The notes beneath the pieces were generated by a model. The model searched no databases, was not told the DNA's origin, and saw nothing but the letters and a program-made list of their open reading frames with translations. A program made the translations under genes and the position numbers. A DNA stretch of 64,000 nt from Persicaria tinctoria (lineage: Eukaryota; Streptophyta; Magnoliopsida; Caryophyllales; Polygonaceae), in assembly GCA_037127255.1 (NCBI GenBank), contig JBANSL010000004.1, positions 86,014,627 through 86,078,626 on the forward strand, in the 5' to 3' direction. Positions within the stretch are counted from its first letter, which is position 1; every line of letters begins with the position of its first letter. Of this stretch, positions 11,528 through 25,622 are shown piece after piece.

Positions 11528-13744
11528 ATGAGAGTTGGATCCGAACAAAGGCGATTGAGGATGATATGGATCCGAGCTTGTTACCGACTATTCTTCAATC
11601 ATCCTCCATTGTTGTTTACCCTTTTGTTCTTGATTTACCTTCGGATATCGTTTCCATACATGTTCTTTTTCTTGATCTCGGCCTCTCCTGTCATTATATG
11701 CACCGCGGTTTTGTTATGTGCCCTAGTAGCCTTCGGACAAAAGCATGCCCAAGGGACCGAAAATGCTGCCCTAAAGGGCAACAAGTTTTCACCTTCTAGG
11801 GCCAACAACACGAGCCAGACAGATTTTACACCTCCTACAATCAAAGGAGGCGGTGGTGGTGGTGGTGGCAGTAGTGTCGATGATGGTGGTGGAGGAGGAG
11901 GAGGAGCGGGAGGAGGATCTTTTAGGGACAAGTTTGCGGAATTGAGGAATGACATTGTTGAGAAAGAGATGAAAGAGTCTAGATTCATAGATGATAGAAA
12001 CAATCATCATCATCATCATCACCATCACCGCCATCATCATCATCATCATCATAAGATGAAAGAAAGCATAGGTAACAATGTTGATCATTCGATGTTCGTC
12101 TACAACGACAAGTTCCCAAAGGTGCAGTTTAAGGAGCAATCGAATGGTGAACACGAGCAACAAATCGAAGTGCAAAGCAATGAGAGAGCAGCCACATTTG
12201 CGGAGCTGAGAAGGAAGGTGAAGGAAGATGATCATATGGATCATTGCTCCTCTTCATCACCATCATCGTCTTCGATAGCTTCAGAGGACTCTGATATGCC
12301 ACCTACATCATCCAAGGAGGCTTCATCAAGGGACTATGTGCCAAAGATTCTTGACTACCATCCCTTGATGGATCCCGAAGAACACCAAGCTTTGCACGGT
12401 GAATCTCCCATGGCTATTGTTGAGCAATCCATGAAGTTGAAGGGCATCTACGGGGCCATACATGAAGAAGTGATCGAAGATGATGAGATATCATCAATAG
12501 CTCAAGAGGATCATGAAGTGATTCTTGCCCATAGCAGCTCAGACAATGAACATAAACAACAATTGGAGAAGCTGATAGGGGAAACAAGTCACACTTTCGA
12601 AATCGATGTGAATGGTGATGAGGAAGAGATTGAACACAAAGAACTAGACGATGAAGAAGACGAGGATGATGTGAAAGAAGGGTCCATAGAATCAGTGGTT
12701 AATTGGACCGAAGAAGATGAGAAGAACCTCAAAGATCTTAGTAGTTTAGAGCTCGAAAGAAATCGACAATTAGAGAAGATCATTGAAAGGAGGAGATCAC
12801 AAAAGAACCTCACCGATCAATCCTTCCATGTTGCTCACATCTCAACATCAAAAACTAACCCTTTCAATTCTCCGGAGGCTCACCGACACGAAATGCATCC
12901 TGTCCCTGGCTCAGCTCCGGCCTTCTATCCAAGACGAAACCCTTTCGATGAATTCCATGACTATAAAGCCACTGTCAACCATTATAGAACAACTCCTAGA
13001 GATGGCCCTACGAGTAGTACTGATCGGCGTCAACAGAAATCATCACAGGCTCGCTTCGATAGGGATCCATCGCTTCTTCATAGGCATGTGAGCTTTGACC
13101 TAAGGCAGGATGACGAGCAAGAGGAGTGTGGAACGCCATCCGAGGAGGTGGAAGCCAGCGGAAGGGAGGAATTGTTTCGTAGGTACCGGAGTTTCGGTGT
13201 TGTAGGAGCCTCATTCTATGGATTCCTATGGGATGGGAATGAAGAGCCTGCATCTCCAACTGAGCCTCATTTTGTCCATGACCATGATGATCATTCAGAC
13301 AGTGTTGATGGGCAGGATTCTTACGAGTACGAACATAACCAAGGCAGCGAGAGTGAGACCTCGTCGAGTCCTAGAGCCACAATGGAAGATCAAGAAGAGG
13401 CTGGACATTATGAGAGCACGAGTGAGACATCGTCCGAGACCAACATGAATGAAAACAAGCAGGAAGTGGAGGACACAAGGAAAGAAACAGGAAAAGGCTC
13501 CGCTGCATCCTCTTCCTCCTCATCGTCATCTTCATCATCATCCGGAGCCAAGAAAAAGGCAAAAGGCTCGAATGTAGACAACGATGATGCCAAAAAAGCG
13601 GAAGATCACGCAAACAAGACTCAACAGGTTGCACCACATGAAGAGCCTGTGTATGACAGTTATGAAACTAGCCCAACAGGCTTGGAGAACGACATTATAA
13701 GCGCTGATTCGTCGCACTTGGAAGAAGATAAACCTGATGGGTAA
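11528..13744 (+). CDS. N-terminally membrane-anchored acidic low-complexity protein (plant family of unknown function)
   Basis: This is an intron-less 738-codon frame. The ATG at 11528 is the first in frame after a stop. Residues 1-22 are basic (CYRLFFNHP just before the membrane part). About 26-70 form two hydrophobic segments ending SPVIICTAVLLCALVAFG. The rest is hydrophilic: Gly runs (107-130), a run of 16 mostly His residues (160-175), two FAELR repeats, long Glu/Asp stretches, a Ser run near 660, and a conserved-looking ELFRRYRSFGVVG-FYG-LWDG block near 545-575. The architecture matches Arabidopsis proteins such as those labelled cardiomyopathy-associated or dentin-sialophosphoprotein-like, whose role is unknown. 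Those names come from low-complexity similarity and imply no function. An endomembrane or plasma-membrane location is inferred from the N-terminus. It converges on UPF1. Confidence 0.85.
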   Translation: MRVGSEQRRLRMIWIRACYRLFFNHPPLLFTLLFLIYLRISFPYMFFFLISASPVIICTAVLLCALVAFGQKHAQGTENAALKGNKFSPSRANNTSQTDFTPPTIKGGGGGGGGSSVDDGGGGGGGAGGGSFRDKFAELRNDIVEKEMKESRFIDDRNNHHHHHHHHRHHHHHHHKMKESIGNNVDHSMFVYNDKFPKVQFKEQSNGEHEQQIEVQSNERAATFAELRRKVKEDDHMDHCSSSSPSSSSIASEDSDMPPTSSKEASSRDYVPKILDYHPLMDPEEHQALHGESPMAIVEQSMKLKGIYGAIHEEVIEDDEISSIAQEDHEVILAHSSSDNEHKQQLEKLIGETSHTFEIDVNGDEEEIEHKELDDEEDEDDVKEGSIESVVNWTEEDEKNLKDLSSLELERNRQLEKIIERRRSQKNLTDQSFHVAHISTSKTNPFNSPEAHRHEMHPVPGSAPAFYPRRNPFDEFHDYKATVNHYRTTPRDGPTSSTDRRQQKSSQARFDRDPSLLHRHVSFDLRQDDEQEECGTPSEEVEASGREELFRRYRSFGVVGASFYGFLWDGNEEPASPTEPHFVHDHDDHSDSVDGQDSYEYEHNQGSESETSSSPRATMEDQEEAGHYESTSETSSETNMNENKQEVEDTRKETGKGSAASSSSSSSSSSSSGAKKKAKGSNVDNDDAKKAEDHANKTQQVAPHEEPVYDSYETSPTGLENDIISADSSHLEEDKPDG

Positions 13745-14235
13745 GCTCTGAAAAATAGTCTTCTACAAACGAAATAAAATCATGATGAAGATAGGCCAGT
13801 GTTTGGGGCTTTGCCTTTTATGTTTGTGTTTAGATTAATTTAGTTCAATGTAATGTGTAAGAATCCAAGCAATTGAAATAGATTCATATTTTGATTATAT
13901 TAGTAATGTGAAGGTTTCACAGACAAATCACCCACTCTATTTTGAAAGCTTCAAACAACGCCAACTATTTCGGAGTGTATTCGGATGTTTTGCCACAAAC
14001 TCTTATGTTGAAACCGGCATCAAATTTTGCACAATATATCTGACAAAACCAATAAATTTCAAAACAAAAACAAAAACAAATCCAATGTAGATGTGTGTGC
14101 AAAGTTGCAAACCCATCAACTCTAACAGTACAAAATGAGCAAAAAAATAATAATTTGAAACTGACCAAATATTTATTTTCGAAATTTATAGCTTCAATTT
14201 CAAAGGGCATATTCAATAATTTATGGGCTAGGGCT
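13745..14235. other. 3' flank between convergent genes
   Basis: Holds the likely 3' UTR of the upstream gene (to about 13890, AATAAA-like word at 13774) and then AT-rich spacer. Short frames here overlap on both strands and are not credible. Confidence 0.5.
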
Positions 14236-14997
14236 TTTTTATTCAATTCCTGACAGTTTAAGTTGCTACATTACCAGGAATCTAGATAAACAGGTGACTC
14301 ATAAACTAAAGGGGCAGCACTCATAATATAAATGACTGGAAAGTACAAAGTAAACACCACTATACTTCCAACTTCTACCAGACAAAGTCTAAATAAGGCG
14401 TTCAGGAGCGCCTTCATTCCGAAATGAGCAAAAAAGGGCCAAAAGAAACCACAAAAGAATGCAACATCAAACCATAACACACCTAATGCAATAACGCCGC
14501 TAGCTTAGTATACTGTTTCTTTCAGAGTATAATTACATGTCAAGGAAACGCTGAAAGGGGGGGTTTGGTCGCGTGTATACCTGCGTGCTGTACAGATTCT
14601 GGGACCAGCTGCTCCTTTTGTATAATCCTGTAAGCATATCTTTACCAAAGCTATCTGCTTCGGTCGATCCTAACCCTTTCCGACAAGACCAAGCCATGCA
14701 ACTGCTCTTTCTCTTCCACATAAAGACTAAAGCCCTTGTCAACTATCCGAAGATGATAACTAGGGTTATCCTTCCTCTTTCCAGCCTTAGTTTATACTGC
14801 CCGTGTCAAGTGTGTATCCAGTATGCCGAAGTCAGCTAATGGGTCTCCTACCGGCAGGAGTAGCGCCAAATTGACACTGCCAACTGCAAACGCCTTGTTA
14901 TTGTTTCCCAACAATGGCACACGGAACAGCAAAAACCAAGTTGCCGGATGCGAAAGGCTATAACCCATCTTCATCAAAATAGCTTATTATGATACTT
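14236..14997 (-). other. Probable long 3' UTR of UPF1
   Basis: The ~760 bases after the UPF1 stop are less AT-rich than intergenic DNA. They end at TTTATT on the plus strand (about 14236), which reads AATAAA on the transcribed strand. A leader-sized open frame (14533-14742) is not supported. A long 3' UTR matters here because NMD itself targets such transcripts. Confidence 0.4.
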
Positions 14998-17900
14998 TTA
15001 ACCGGTATAATGGCCTTTCTGGTTCTGAGAGCTCGGACCCTGCTGCTGGGGAGGCTGTGGAGCCTGTTGATGATTGGCAGGAGTCTGCACATTCATGGCT
15101 GGTGGATAGTGGTTGAAGGGCTGAGAGTAGAGAGGGTTCAACAGTCCCTGCAGAAACAAAGTACATAGTGGCGACCATTAACCTTAAAATGACCACGATT
15201 TGACACCAAGAAAGAACCTGCCAATAAATAGAGGCAGAAACACCTCTTTTTTTTTGGCTTAATACAATCACCGTGTTGCTAGCTAATCACACAGTTAACG
15301 TGCTTGTAGTGTGTACATATGAATATTAATTGTTTGGTAAAACAAACCTGAGATTGAAGTGGATTTGTGCCGGCAACACCATAGTGTCCCTGTGAACCAT
15401 CCTCTTGAGACGGGTCAGCAAAACCAACCTGTGTAAACAAACCTTGGGATCCCTGTCCCATATAATCCTGCAAAATTAAGAAATAAATATAACTAGAATG
15501 TCACCAAGAAACCTAACAAAGCCAACAACACATCAACTAGTTAGACCATTCTCTTACCTGTGACATGAAATCATTCCCGCTGCCAAAACGAGAATATCCA
15601 GCCTGTGAATTTTGGTTCATAAAGCTTCCAGGAAACCCTGACTGCATTCCTTGTGTGGGAAAATCAACTGAATATCCACTTTGTGATGCCTGTGCATCAA
15701 AAAATATATATATTCACCTTCCAAGGACTATTTTGAAACAGCCAACGCTGTAACTTCAAGCAATATAAAAACCAAGCACTTTTGTTTTAGATTCTTTAAA
15801 TGGCAGTAAATCTTGAAATACCTGTGTTGAGAATTCTGCAATGTTGTAGGGAACATGTGATCCCTGACTTTTGAAGTCATCGCCTATGAAGTCCTGTCAG
15901 CGATCACAAAATGTAAGTTTAAAACAGATTGGACTAGTATAATCAAAATTTATGAAGTCTGCACAGTCATGAACCACCTGTGACATGCCACCCATGGAGA
16001 ATCCGTCCCGAAATGATTGGCTTGGCCCTTGAACTGACATCTGCTTTATGGTAGACAAAAAGCATTTAGTATTGAATTTGAGAGAACGGATAACTAGAAT
16101 CACAAAGGGGAATAAGATACACACATTTGAAACAAATCCAGGTTGAGATAATGGACCAGCAACCGATGGCTGGCTATTTGGATTCTCAAGAGGAGGGAAG
16201 TTGAAATTAGGCCCAAGGCTTCCAACTCCCTGCTGTGCTCCCTGCTGGTGGGGAAGATGACTCCCAATAGGCGTGGTACTGCCACGACCCGCACCAAAAC
16301 CACGATTTCCAGGTTGAGGAACCTGAGGTACAGCTCCAACAGGACCATGAACAGCTCCTCGGGTTGGAATAGCATACGGCTGAGAAGGTGGAGCACCATG
16401 ATAAGCAGGCATTGGAACACGAGGCACTGGGAAGCCAGCAGGATGAAGTCCGGGCTTATGCGTACCATTAGGTGGGCCAGGAGGCATGTAAGAACCTTAT
16501 TTCAGAAAATCCATGTCAGGACTAATAATATAAAAACACACATAAATTAGAACCAATGTTTTTTTTAACTCTACCAAATATTTCATCTCTTTGGCAATAA
16601 AACTCCAGTATGATCAATTGATCACCTAAAATAAATGCAACATTATAAACATACCCCTAGACCGACTTCCTCTCCTGTCTGTTCCATTACCAGCTGCAGG
16701 TCCAAAGTTATCATTGGGAGCAAGACCAGGTGCAGAACCATAAAATACCCTGCGGTCATTGTAGATCTGTAACACAGCAAATCCATGTAGTCAGTTAGAT
16801 AGCTATAGTCAAAGCTGAAATGCTAGTCAAAACTCCAATATATAAACTAATTTCCAGCCATGCTACCTTCTTAGGCTTCTGAAACTGAACCATACTTTGC
16901 TTCAAGTTACTTAGGGGTCCTTCCACCAAGCATTCATGCTCCTTTAATATAAGATAAAGAAAAGCTCAGTGAAGATGCTGGTATATAAACTGACAATAGT
17001 GAGAAAATTGGCCTGAAACATTTTGTTCAAATTTGAATTTCCATCTGTCATCAGTAGGTAAGATTATGTATTGCTAGAGCAACTAGGAAATATATGCAGG
17101 CTGGAGATCAAAGTAAAAATAAAGCAACATCTAGGTATTAAACTCAAACAAACTAAATAACTTTATGCACATCAAAGACAATACCTTATAATGTGTCAAT
17201 AAGCTATTCCACAAAGGTTGCTTGCTCAGAACTTTGGGATTCCCAAGGATGACAATTCCATAACGAGCTCTTGTTAGTGCAACATTCAATCGACGGGGAT
17301 CATTTAGAAACCCAATGCCCTGAATATAAGAAGGTATATGACTGATTAGCATAATGATACCAAGCACAAACAGGCAGATGAAAGAAAGAGATTTCATCAC
17401 ATGATGAAATTTATCCAATCAGTATTACATAGAACTAATGAGGGGGGAAATCAAGTTGCTTGAAAGAAACAGGCAAATATGAATTTGGACATCTGATGCT
17501 CCAGACAGTTTTCCACTCATAAGATGATAACAATAGGATTATATATTCCAACATGGCAATAGCTCAACAGGGGTTCCAATACATGCATCAATTTAAAAAA
17601 TGACTTATTTAAACTTAATAACTCACCAAACAACAAGAAACAATAAAGAAGACTGCACCAAAACCAGGAAAGAGATCAAGAAAGAGCAGGATGCAGAGAC
17701 ACGTGATTTACGGTGAAGAAAACCACAAAGAATCTTTATTCATGTCTCTGTGACTCCTCCATGCATGCCCTCGATTAAATAGGAAGGAAAAATAAAGAGA
17801 GAGAAGGAAAGGCACCTGGTGTTCATTACTCCTAACACAAGAGAGAATAATGTAATCCTTTTCCCTCCCCTGGAATGAGTCGACACTTGCGACCTACAAA

Positions 17901-20900
17901 ACCAGAATTACTTCTACAATTAGAACAAGACAAAAAACATTAGTAATGTGCACAGGTACGAGAGAGCACCTCAATTTCCTTGTATAGCTGCTGTCTAAGG
18001 GCACCATTTCTTGACATATAATTGACAATATAAGCCCTTTGCCCTTCATATGGAGTGATCACCCCAATCTACAAGAATAGTAGTTGTCTAAATAGTTGGC
18101 CAATGATCAACAGAAAATTTCTGCACATAATTATATTTAAAGCTATTCAAATGACTTGCAAGTAATAAAGAGATTAGTGCGCTCACTTGACCAGGGACCA
18201 CACCACTTCTTAAGAATGTAGTTACAATCTTTTCAACATTTGCAGCCTCTGTCCGGTTAAGATATGAAGTACCACTAGCACTTATCTCTTCTTGTCCCAT
18301 CTGTGAGACATGCAGATAGTTGAACACATCAATAGAAGGAGAAACCAGCACGTAAAAGATAAATATGAGGGCACGAACAGATTTTTGTATAGCAACGAGT
18401 GATTAGACAAAAAAAAATTATGGTGGAAATGAAATTTTAAAAAATAAAAAATAATTGGCAACAGTTCCCTCCTTTGCATAACCTTTTAATGGATGAGAGA
18501 AAATGTTTGGAGATTAGTTAAGTCACTAAAAGCACTAAACAAAACTCACCTAGTTGGTCCTGTTAGGTACTACACTACTGCAGGTTCGTATTTTTAAGTT
18601 TCGGTATTTTAAGCAGAAATTGGAGGTGGAGAAATTGTGAAACTAAAATGCAAAATATCAATCACTTCTCCCTTTTTCATATTTCTTTCTTCCATTGCCC
18701 TTCCTCCATAGTAATAAATGCAAGGGGGGGAAGTAGTCCACATATCAACATATGGATATTATTTTGCACGAGGATCTGCCAATATTTTGAATCACTTGAA
18801 ATACATTACACATTAGCACAAAAAATTGAAGGCACTTCCCAATTCACTTACCTGGACATAAAAAAACATGGGGCGATTTGGCACAGGCCATGGAAAATCA
18901 ATGCCGGATGATAGCCTTTCATTTATGGTGACTCCATTTTGAAGTGTACCCTCATAGAAATTGTTTGATGGAAATTCAGACAAGGATGGATGCATACGAT
19001 ATTGAACCTAAACCAAGTACAGATATTCGATTATGATCAAAACAAATAACCCACTTGTTATAAATTACACCAGATTGCAAAGCATAGCTATGTATTCACA
19101 TAATGCTTATTAAAGTCAATTTGAAAGAGAAGATTTATTTGAGTCCTGTAAGAAATACATGAGCAACAAGTTATAAAACTACAAAGTACAACTCCAGATA
19201 AAAAGTGTTTTCATAAGGTACAGCAACTATAGACCAGTTTCTACTCATTCAACTGGGACAAGACATTATTTTTCAATCACCATTATTTCTTCAAGCAGAA
19301 TTAAGAAAGAATTCAGCCATATAGAACCAACCTGTAATCTGATAGGCTTCACACCAAGCAACACCAAACGTTCGAAGAGAGACTGAGCCAGCCCAGCACG
19401 AGCAGCTTTTTTGCACATTATAACAGGCCCAAGTTGGCAATGATCTCCAACAAGAACAGCCTAATGGAAGATTAATATGTCATATACAACTATACAAGTG
19501 GAGTTGAGAGAAAAAAAAATAACCAAATCATATGCACTATGCTAATTCATACCTGCTTTGCACCAAGAACCAAGGGGATAAGACATTCTGGTTCTGTTGC
19601 TTGAGTCGATTCATCAATAAGAACCTAAAACACAAAAGTATGAGCAATTACAAAGATGCATTGCTTCACCGGCAATTCCCTAATGTATCAGGCTATCAGC
19701 TAACAAACCTGACGGAATCTAAAGTTTGAGAGTCTAGGATCCCCAGCACCAACACAAGTACAACAGATAACATCAGCACTCTGAGTTATCTCCCTCTCTG
19801 TTGCTCGTTTCAGTGCTTTGTACTTTTTCTCGTCGCTGCTAGATAACTCTCCTGCAAGTTTTGCCAGGTTTCTTAACAATTTGTAAATTTGGAGAATACA
19901 GAGTTCTAGCAAAATATATGCAGTTTGCCAAGTAAATATGGAATAAGTTAGAGCAAGTGAGCAACTGATCATTCAATCACAATCCTTGCCAGTTAATAGT
20001 TCTAAATAATTATAGGTAAACAAACGGCATATTGTGTAATAAAGGTAAGGAAGGTTTAACAAGATATTTTTAGAACATTAATAAACATACAAGTGCAGAG
20101 TCTATGCACACATAAAAACCACAGATGACTTTTGGAAAGATCAAAGAAACTCTAATTAACAAGATATTCAAAGGAATCAGAGAAGGAGAAGGCCAAGAAA
20201 GGTTATCATTGAAATAAAGCCCTGCTAAAATTGTATATGTCATGCAGCAATTATATTTATCGATTCAAGTTCAAGACATTCTTCAATGTGTCTCAGTATC
20301 CCCTGGCCTTGAAAGCAATACCACCTAAGTTGACATATCAAAGAAGCAAAGGTACACAAAGATGGTTTCTAATTATGTCAAAGAGTTCTGGGCAACATCA
20401 TTTTCAATCTTGGAATTTTTAACAAACATTACAATGATCCTCTCCCTCAAAGGAACCTCAGGAAATTGATAAAAGAAAACAGACAAACATCGGCAACTAA
20501 CTATGTACCCATGCATGAAATACCAAAGTTGAAAAACAGAAAAAGTAATGGAACAAAGATAATCATTGAATAGCAGGACAAAAAGAGGTAAACAATAGAG
20601 AGAAGTATGTAAGGACCTTGCTCATCTTTCAGTAGTTGCAACTTGTGAAGTTCACTCTTGTCAGAGGTATCAAGATGGCGAACCTAAGATAGACATAAAG
20701 GCAAGAACATGTGAAGCACATAAAACCACAAACAAAGAGAACAAAAATGGCATTCTATAAAGGAATTAAAGGAACAAACCTGATAGTGAAGAGTAAGATG
20801 CTCGACAGGGGAACTAACAGCTTCCCTAGATTTAGCACAGAGCCTTACCACCTAAGTTGCAAGCAATGTTAAAACACATCACATGAAACAATATGAACAA

Positions 20901-23900
20901 TGATACAATAAAGGGGCCACGCATAGATACCTTTTTTATTATTATAAAAAACAAAAAAAAGCATGCCATATATTCATTCAAACCTCAATAACTAACATTG
21001 TTCAAGTTAACATTGGTGCAAGGAGCATACCGTAATCTGACTGCTAAAGCAGAAAAGATCAAAAATTGATTTAAAGAAAAGGATGGATTTAAAATCAGAT
21101 ATAAAAAATAGAGGCACAAAAACTATATTTCAAAATGAAGAATCCACTTCTAATCAATAACCAAGAAGAAGATTAGTAGAGTTGAAAAGGTTCAAAATCA
21201 TTTACTTCATTCCTAATGCTTACCTTTAACCCTGTTGCACTGATTTTTTCTGCAAGTTGGTCAACAGCTACATTACTTGGGGCGCAAACCAACACCTTGA
21301 ATGAAAGAAAAAAATGCAAATTATGAGCATGAGAATAATCATAACATAAATGCTAATCAAGGGCAAAACCAAAAAACTTTCACACAAAAGTAAAGCATGA
21401 AAACCTGTCCTTGCCCTTGCTTGGCCATGTGATATACAATAGCTGCAGAAGTCACAGTCTTCCCAGTCCCAGGCGGACCCTGAATCAAACTTATAGGCTT
21501 CTGAAGGACACTCTTGACAGCAAAAACCTAGAATGATTAAGCAACAACCATTACCACAATGTCTATGGGAAGAAAAACGAGATAAAGGGTGTGCATTTCA
21601 AATCTTTTATTACTACAGTAGATTTAAAAAAAAAGGAGGATAGGAGAGCTAAACAGTACTTGAGATGCATTAAGTTCTGGAAGGCCTGGAGCACCAAAAC
21701 GACGTGGCAATGTATTACGGACCATCTGCATCTCAACTTCATGGCCCAACAAGTGATGATAGATATAACTGGAGCCAATTAAAAAATCGGGTCATTGTTT
21801 ATTTTAGCTCAATTGTCCTTGATAGTCTACTCAACCCAGAACATAAAATTCCTAATGCCAATGAAGTAACTAAACTCTGGGAGAGCGACGGAAGGAAGGC
21901 AAAAACACACCCACTGACAATGAATTCAAAATTTCTTAAAATATAAAAGAATTTAAACTCCAAGAGCAGGAGAAAGAAGGGGGAGCAGTTTTCCCTTTCA
22001 TAATATAGGGGAAGGCAAAGACTCACCCACTAACACTAGTTTCATCGACAGCAAAAGTTTTCATTGCACTCTGCATCCGATCAAAGCTAGTACTCTTCCA
22101 AACAAAATCAACAATGAATCCGTGATTTACATCAACAGGAACCCCCTGAAATAGAAATACATAACTTCTATTAAGCCAAAACCTTGATTAAACTCTTAAC
22201 AGAATTGAGAGTAAATAAAATGTCAATACAATTCATCACCTGACTAGCTCGCAGCTCAAGTGCAACCTCCTCTTGCGCAGTAAGCTTAATCTGAAACAGC
22301 AATTTAAAATATAAGAACCAATTAAAAAGTTGAGCGAGCTTAAGCTCTATTATGGTGTTTACAACTCTAAAATAAGGGAAGGAATGGATAAACATATTAA
22401 CACTATACATACCACATGCCCAACAGATTGCCAAGCAGGATGTGCAGCATCTCCTGAGTAACGCAACCGCAACTCGTCACCAGGTACAAGTCGCAACTCA
22501 TTATCCTCCTGCATAAACAGAAGTATACATATATACACAATTGAATATAAGGTATAAAGAGAAATGTATAAAGAGAGAAATATAGTAACAATGACAACAC
22601 TAATACTATAGGATGGTTTGAAGTTTGAACACACCTTGGGGAAGATAAAATATGCAACACGCTTCTTATTTAGACCAATATCCCAACGTATTGTTAAATT
22701 ATCCTTGCTTTGTGATTCTTTCATCATCTGCATATACAGCGAAGATACAAATATATATTTATGAAGTGTTCGACTGAAAGCAGAAAATAAGAAATCATTT
22801 AGAAACTCATGCTTCAAGGAAAAACAAAAGACTCCTCAATGAACATACGTAAGAAAGGAAATCAAACATGGAAAATATTCAAATATATGTATGCAAGCAT
22901 GTGTACGTCAAGAAAGAGGAGATAGAACCTACTTTATCATAGTCAGCTTCCAGCTTGATGAGTGGGGCAAACACATTTTGATACTGCAAAAAAAGAGAAT
23001 GAAAGTAAGATTTATTCCAAAACTACTGAAGTAGATGATATGCTGGGTACCATGAGGAAATAGAACTATTTATGTTTAGGATTGATTTCCTAAGAAGCAA
23101 ACAGGAACACTCCATAGCTTTGTTGAAATTGATACTAGCAAAAATCTTTACCTGGTAGGCATCTTCGTACTTTGGAGCCACAGGCTGTGGTTCATCATCT
23201 ACACCTGGTTTCTCAAGGTCCTCCAAAGCAGCATCAGGATTTGTCTTCCAAAGTTCTTCTATCTTATTTATTTGTTGAGCACTAATCTGTCGAGCCCTCA
23301 ACTGCTCCTGCTCAGATGGGACCTACAATGTGGAACCAACCAGTTGCCAGAATATGAAAAACCTTCACAATCTTGTATTTTTAATATTTTAAAGCAAAAG
23401 AGAGGAATGAATGAAAGAAAGATATCCTGAAAGACAACTGTGGCATATAATTACAAATACCTTAACAAGCCAGGGAAGGAAACATCTATCATCAATAAGC
23501 GGGCACCACTGGCTGAGGTCCCAATTCATGTCTTTCAGTGCATTTACACTTAAGCATGGCTCCCGGCAAAGGAGGACAACTACACTTTCCGTCTTGGCAG
23601 AGATAAATCCAAGCAAAAACACATTTCGGCAACCACAATTGTAGCACTCAAGAATAGTCTCTCCAAGAGGACTGTCTTTATGCAGACAAACTTCTTTATG
23701 CTTGGCCCGTACCTGAAAAATAGTGAATCAAATCATATAAAAGACCATGAAAAATTTCCAGCCTAATATCAACGCTAATCATTTACATTAAATTGTTTAG
23801 TACAAAACCCTGCTGCTTTTATGGTTCATTGAAATGGAAATCATTATCATGTTATTATTCATAACTTTCAAAATATATTTGGGGCTTTACCTGAAAAGAA

Positions 23901-25622
23901 AAAGAAAACACAGGTACGAGACAGTAAACTCACATGGAATCATCAAATGATATACCACCATTTGCTTAATCAGATACACGTCAAAAATCAAATTCACAAT
24001 ACACCAGCAAAGAAGCTCAAGAGATATTGTTCACTGTAGCCCTCGAGATGACTAAATCGTGTAGATTACCACAAGCTACTAGGAAATAGAATTGAAGGTT
24101 CCTACAATTTCTTTTCTTTAGTTTTTCACTTGTCTTCCAGATTAATAAAGGATAACCGTATTGATCAAACACAGCAAGCAATTGCAGGCAGAGATGAAAA
24201 TTGTTTAAAAAAAAACACAATCATGCACATTGTATACTCTACACACTGAAACAAATTTTATGCCCGTAGGACTATAACGCTCACAGAAATGAGAAATAAC
24301 AAAAAGGTTAAACTGCTGGCAATCAGAGCATCAACCAGAATTGGATAGTTTTAAGGTTCAAAAACTAAGAAAGCAAATAGCAATAATGCATCCAAAAAAT
24401 TAAATAGCTGTGAATAACTTGCCAGTTGCCACTACCTACGGTCATTGGAAGATATTCATGCGAACTGTGAATGCTTAATTTATATGCAGAAAAAAGTAGT
24501 TTTAACTTGTATCTGACTGGGTATAAATCAATTCCAACAAGAAGCCAGGGATTTCAAATACAATCACACTTTAAAAGCAGCCACCTCACTCTCGAAGCCC
24601 CCCATAAGCATCAATAGTAAAATTAGTAATTGCTAGATCCTACATGAAAGTGATGAAACTATATTTACACGGGAATAAACAACCTGCATCCATGTAACGA
24701 ACTCAAAGCTTAAATAAGAAACATGAAGAAATAAACATAGCATAACAGTTTACAGTTTACACAATAGTTAACATTCCAGAAAACACCACTCCTCAAATCA
24801 TAGGTAGATATGGTTGTTTAGAGACATAAGTTCGATAGTATTTCAGTACACTGAATACCAATTTCCTGGGATAATTTCTATGCGTCTCTTCAGCTTAACT
24901 ATCCCTTGTGTCAGTGTACAAATCCATTCTATGAGTTAACCCTAATAAGACATTCTAACTTTCTTAGCCTACATTCAGTCCAGAAATTTAACATCAAGAA
25001 TCTACATATCTGCTCGGCCTTCACAATTAAAAACCGATAAATAAACAATATCCTGGAGGATGCTTACCAGATGATTGACTATATGCGAGCCCGACGTGTT
25101 ACCCCTGGAATTGCAAAACCACTTCCGACAGGAAGGCACATTGCACCTCACAACGCACGCGGGGTTTTGAACACCACAGTACCGACAAGCATGCTCAGCA
25201 AAATCAGCTTTTCCGTACTGATCATAATTATCATCGTCCCCAGTCTCCTCAAAGTTCAGCCCGCTCATCCCAGCCGCCAACGCCTCCACAGCCGCAGCCG
25301 CCTGACTAGTACTCGCGCCACCACCCCCGCCACGGCCTTTAACAGCGCCACTCGGAGTCGCGGATGAGACAGGGGAGGCATCGGAATGGTGATCAGATCC
25401 AGCACCACCGCTCCCGGTGCTTCCGCGGTCCTTAATGTCGACGGCAGAGACGGAATCTGAAGGCGTAGGCCAGGCGGAGGAGCGCATCGGCTGTGAGAGC
25501 TCGTCGAATTCGGGATAGCCGTAATCCTCCACCTGAGTGTTGAATTCGAGAAACGTGTACGCGTCCGTACCCGTGTCGGGCTGTGAAGCCGTTTCGTAGA
25601 GATTGTTGGCCTGCGAATCCAT
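14998..25622 (-). CDS. UPF1: UPF1 RNA helicase, complete 29-exon gene
   Basis: ATP-dependent RNA helicase of nonsense-mediated decay. Exons (- strand): 25622-25068, 23712-23461, 23322-23152, 22983-22933, 22727-22635, 22508-22413, 22290-22240, 22145-22027, 21768-21660, 21527-21405, 21295-21224, 20851-20780, 20683-20617, 19851-19709, 19624-19553, 19460-19332, 19007-18852, 18300-18187, 18068-17970, 17893-17816, 17319-17185, 16941-16867, 16766-16655, 16495-16125, 16040-15978, 15893-15822, 15689-15558, 15467-15348, 15147-14998. All have GT-AG borders and consistent phase and sum to 3852 nt (1283 residues, versus about 1254 in Arabidopsis). Seen: Cys/His-rich UPF2-binding domain (HACRYCG, CRKWFC; from about 144), Walker A GPPGTGKT (516-523), DEST (662-665), GDHCQLGP (about 687), [14 protein letters not shown] (about 882), and a Gly/Pro/Gln-rich tail with over a dozen SQ sites, the usual phosphorylation targets. 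No key motif is missing. Confidence 0.97.

Noticed and set aside
11789..12244. Minus-strand frames opposite the acidic-protein gene
   Set aside because: They are mirror images of the His, Gly and Ser codon runs of the real plus-strand gene.
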